A stretch of 64,000 nt of DNA from Pseudomonas sp. N40(2020) (GTDB lineage: Bacteria; Pseudomonadota; Gammaproteobacteria; Pseudomonadales; Pseudomonadaceae). The DNA lies in the NCBI RefSeq assembly GCF_014472415.1, contig NZ_JACSZV010000008.1, positions 1 to 64,000 of the forward strand. Direction: 5' to 3'. Position 1 is the stretch's first letter. Each line of letters starts with the position of its first letter. The notes beneath the pieces are model-generated. The model did no database searches, had not been told where the DNA came from, and was given only the letters and a program-made list of their open reading frames with translations. Shown here piece after piece: positions 62,307 through 64,000 of this stretch. A program made the position numbers and the translations under genes.

Positions 62307-63212
62307 TTACACGTCTTTCTGTTTGTCCAGCGCGACCTGATACAGCACGTTTTTGCGCTCACCGGTGATCTGCGCTGCCAACGCAGCGGCACGCTTGAGC
62401 GGCATCTCTTCGAGCAACAGATTGAGGACGCGCATCGCCTCGCTGCTGACGGCGTCTTCAGACTCCGGCGCTGTCCAGCCTGCGACCAACACCACGCACT
62501 CGCCGCGCTGCTGATTGCTGTCGGACTCGACGAACGCGCGCAATTCAGCCAGGGGCAGTCCTTTGAGGGTTTCGAAGGTTTTGGTTATCTCACGAGCCAG
62601 CAATGCCTGGCGCTCACCACCGAACACCGCCTCCATATCCTGCAGACATTCAAGAATGCGATGCGGGGCCTCGTAGAAAATCAGCGTGCGCGGCTCTTCC
62701 TTAACTGCTTCCAGGCGCGCCTTGCGCCCAACCGACTTGGCCGGCAGAAAGCCTTCGAAGATGAATCGGTCGGATGGCAGGCCAGCCGCCGACAATGCCG
62801 CGATCAAGGCGCAAGCGCCGGGCACCGGCACCACATTGATCCCCGCGGCACGGGCCTGACGTACCAGGTGATAGCCTGGATCGGAAATCAGCGGCGTACC
62901 GGCATCGGAAATCAGCGCAACGTTGTCGCCCGCCAGCAAACGAGTAATAAAGCGGCTACCTTCATCTCGTTCGTTATGCTCGTGGCATGCGGCCAACGGC
63001 GTGGAGATACCGAAGTGCTGCATCAGTCGCTGCGAGTGACGCGTGTCCTCGGCAGCAATCAATGCCACTTCGCGGAGAATTTTCAGTGCCCGGGCGCTGA
63101 TGTCGTCCAGGTTGCCGATGGGCGTCGCCACCACATAAAGCGAGCCAGCAGCGGAATTCAAAGGACCTGGAGCAGTCAAAGCGCACACCTCATGATCGGT
63201 AAAAGCCGGCAT
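62307..63212 (-). CDS. rsmI: 16S rRNA (cytidine(1402)-2'-O)-methyltransferase
   Basis: RsmI methylates the 2'-O of C1402 in 16S rRNA. The protein (up to 301 residues) belongs to the tetrapyrrole-methylase fold: LYVVATPIGNLDDISARAL near the start, IAAEDTRHSQRLMQHFGI, ISDAGTPLISDPGY and VPVPGACALIAALSAAGL. The first 20 or so residues are variable; a GTG 24 bases downstream of the chosen ATG is an alternative start. It is divergent from the LpoA-type gene. Confidence 0.94.
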   Translation of the reverse strand: MPAFTDHEVCALTAPGPLNSAAGSLYVVATPIGNLDDISARALKILREVALIAAEDTRHSQRLMQHFGISTPLAACHEHNERDEGSRFITRLLAGDNVALISDAGTPLISDPGYHLVRQARAAGINVVPVPGACALIAALSAAGLPSDRFIFEGFLPAKSVGRKARLEAVKEEPRTLIFYEAPHRILECLQDMEAVFGGERQALLAREITKTFETLKGLPLAELRAFVESDSNQQRGECVVLVAGWTAPESEDAVSSEAMRVLNLLLEEMPLKRAAALAAQITGERKNVLYQVALDKQKDV

Positions 63213-63389
63213 TGTAACGCGTCACGAGGCTTGCGATGCGCTCTGCCCGCACACGGTTTTGCGCGCAGATCTGCGGCTCCGCAACATTTACTCCAGCTAA
63301 ATTGACTGATTCACGCCACTAACATCGCGCCCCGGCCAGTGCTTGGGTACAATTCCACGCTAATTTGATCGAGTATCAGGAACACTTAC

Positions 63390-64000
63390 ATGATCGCTTG
63401 CCTGCGGCTGTTCACTGCCCTCTGCCTCGCTGCCCTTTTGGCGGCCTGTGCCAGCTCCCCTTCCTCCAGCCTTGGCGAACTTCCACGGACTCCGGATGCC
63501 AGCATCGAGCAACTGCTCGAACAGGCTACCCAGGCTAAAACCCCGGAAAAAGCCGCCCTGCTGCGCCTGAGCGCAGCGGATCTGGCTTATCGTCAGGGCA
63601 ATGCCGGACAGTCCGCGCAAATCCTGCAACAAGTGCCCGTTGAACAGCTAAAGCCGGGGCAGCAGATTTTTGCTAACACGTTGGCCGCCGAACTGGCCAT
63701 GACCCGCAATCAGCCGAAAGCCGCGCTGACCGCACTGAGCCACCCGAGCCTGCAAAAGCTGGGTGAGATGCCGGAAGAGCAGCAGGTGCGCACCGGCACC
63801 GTTCATGCCCGCGCCCTCGAAGCCGATGGCCAGACATTGGCCGCCGCCCGCGAGCGCATCTTCATTGCGCCGATGCTGCAAGGCGAAGCCGCGAGCAAGA
63901 ACCACGAAGCAATCTGGACACTGATTGCTTCGCTGCCGACCGACCAATTGCAACCAAACAACACCGATGACCTCGGTGGCTGGATGGCTCTGGCGCAGGC
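63390..64000 (+). CDS. lpoA: Penicillin-binding protein activator LpoA-type lipoprotein (5' part)
   Basis: The reading frame opens at ATG 63390 and runs off the window, with 203 codons visible. The product has a lipoprotein signal (FTALCLAALLAACA, lipidated Cys at about residue 20), so it is outer-membrane anchored. The following region is TPR-like and helical (SIEQLLEQATQAKTPEKAAL; AADLAYRQGNAGQSAQILQQ), as in the N-terminal domain of LpoA, an activator of PBP1a. The divergent position beside rsmI is the usual one for lpoA (yraM). Confidence 0.9.
   Translation, partial: MIACLRLFTALCLAALLAACASSPSSSLGELPRTPDASIEQLLEQATQAKTPEKAALLRLSAADLAYRQGNAGQSAQILQQVPVEQLKPGQQIFANTLAAELAMTRNQPKAALTALSHPSLQKLGEMPEEQQVRTGTVHARALEADGQTLAAARERIFIAPMLQGEAASKNHEAIWTLIASLPTDQLQPNNTDDLGGWMALAQ

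Overview
The window is a 64 kb, high-GC chromosomal segment from a fluorescent-group Pseudomonas. The grounds are a complete Pseudomonas-type dcw cluster with rnpB and rsmI beside it, a cyoABCDE oxidase operon, an hmp/norR pair, YkgJ, CheV and OprD-type genes, and REP-like palindromes of the kinds scattered through P. fluorescens-group genomes. Most of it is ordinary core genome. No insertion sequence, prophage, CRISPR array or rRNA operon is visible.

Layout. (1) 1-6.4 kb: a glycine-zipper envelope protein, then the minus-strand run queA-tgt-yajC-secD-secF (queuosine synthesis and the Sec accessory complex), with tRNA-Leu(CAA) on the plus strand beyond queA. (2) 6.6-12.4 kb: small, mostly unrecognised genes, including a DUF6429 protein, a bacterial PH-domain protein, a periplasmic protein and two paralogous small membrane proteins that share an upstream repeat, ending with a large PhoD-like phosphatase. 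(3) 12.5-17.4 kb: a yefM-yoeB toxin-antitoxin pair with a well-formed operator, an ArgD-like aminotransferase divergent from a LysR regulator, a GNAT enzyme, an unknown protein and a RidA protein. (4) 17.4-24.2 kb: cyoABCDE, dsbB and a SnoaL-like secreted protein. (5) 24.4-33.6 kb: hmp divergent from norR, with three operator-like sites and a sigma54-like element between them; then cheV, a GNAT enzyme, a YkgJ protein, a lipoprotein that fuses a solute-binding domain to a RidA domain, small genes, and a DUF6124 gene preceded by a strongly structured leader. (6) 33.6-43.6 kb: an RND efflux pump with its two-component system, a MITE-like repeat, an OprD-family porin and a diguanylate cyclase. (7) 43.7-61.5 kb, minus strand: mraZ-rsmH-ftsL-ftsI-murE-murF-mraY-murD-ftsW-murG-murC-ddlB-ftsQ-ftsA-ftsZ-lpxC. 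(8) 61.9-64 kb: rnpB, rsmI and the 5' part of an LpoA-type lipoprotein gene.

How the genes work together. The dcw block makes UDP-MurNAc-pentapeptide and lipid II, builds the divisome and ends with the committed step of lipid A synthesis; LpoA-type proteins activate penicillin-binding proteins. MraZ-box-like repeats lie just behind the cluster promoter. Hmp detoxifies nitric oxide and NorR is its likely NO sensor and activator. CyoABCDE is a proton-pumping quinol oxidase, and DsbB also feeds electrons into the quinone pool.

The items most worth a second look are the solute-binding/RidA fusion lipoprotein (30176-31321), the DUF6124 leader with two mutually exclusive or pseudoknotted long helices (32743-32903), the three-site norR/hmp intergenic region, and the duplicated upstream element of the two paralogous membrane proteins (9.1-9.6 kb).
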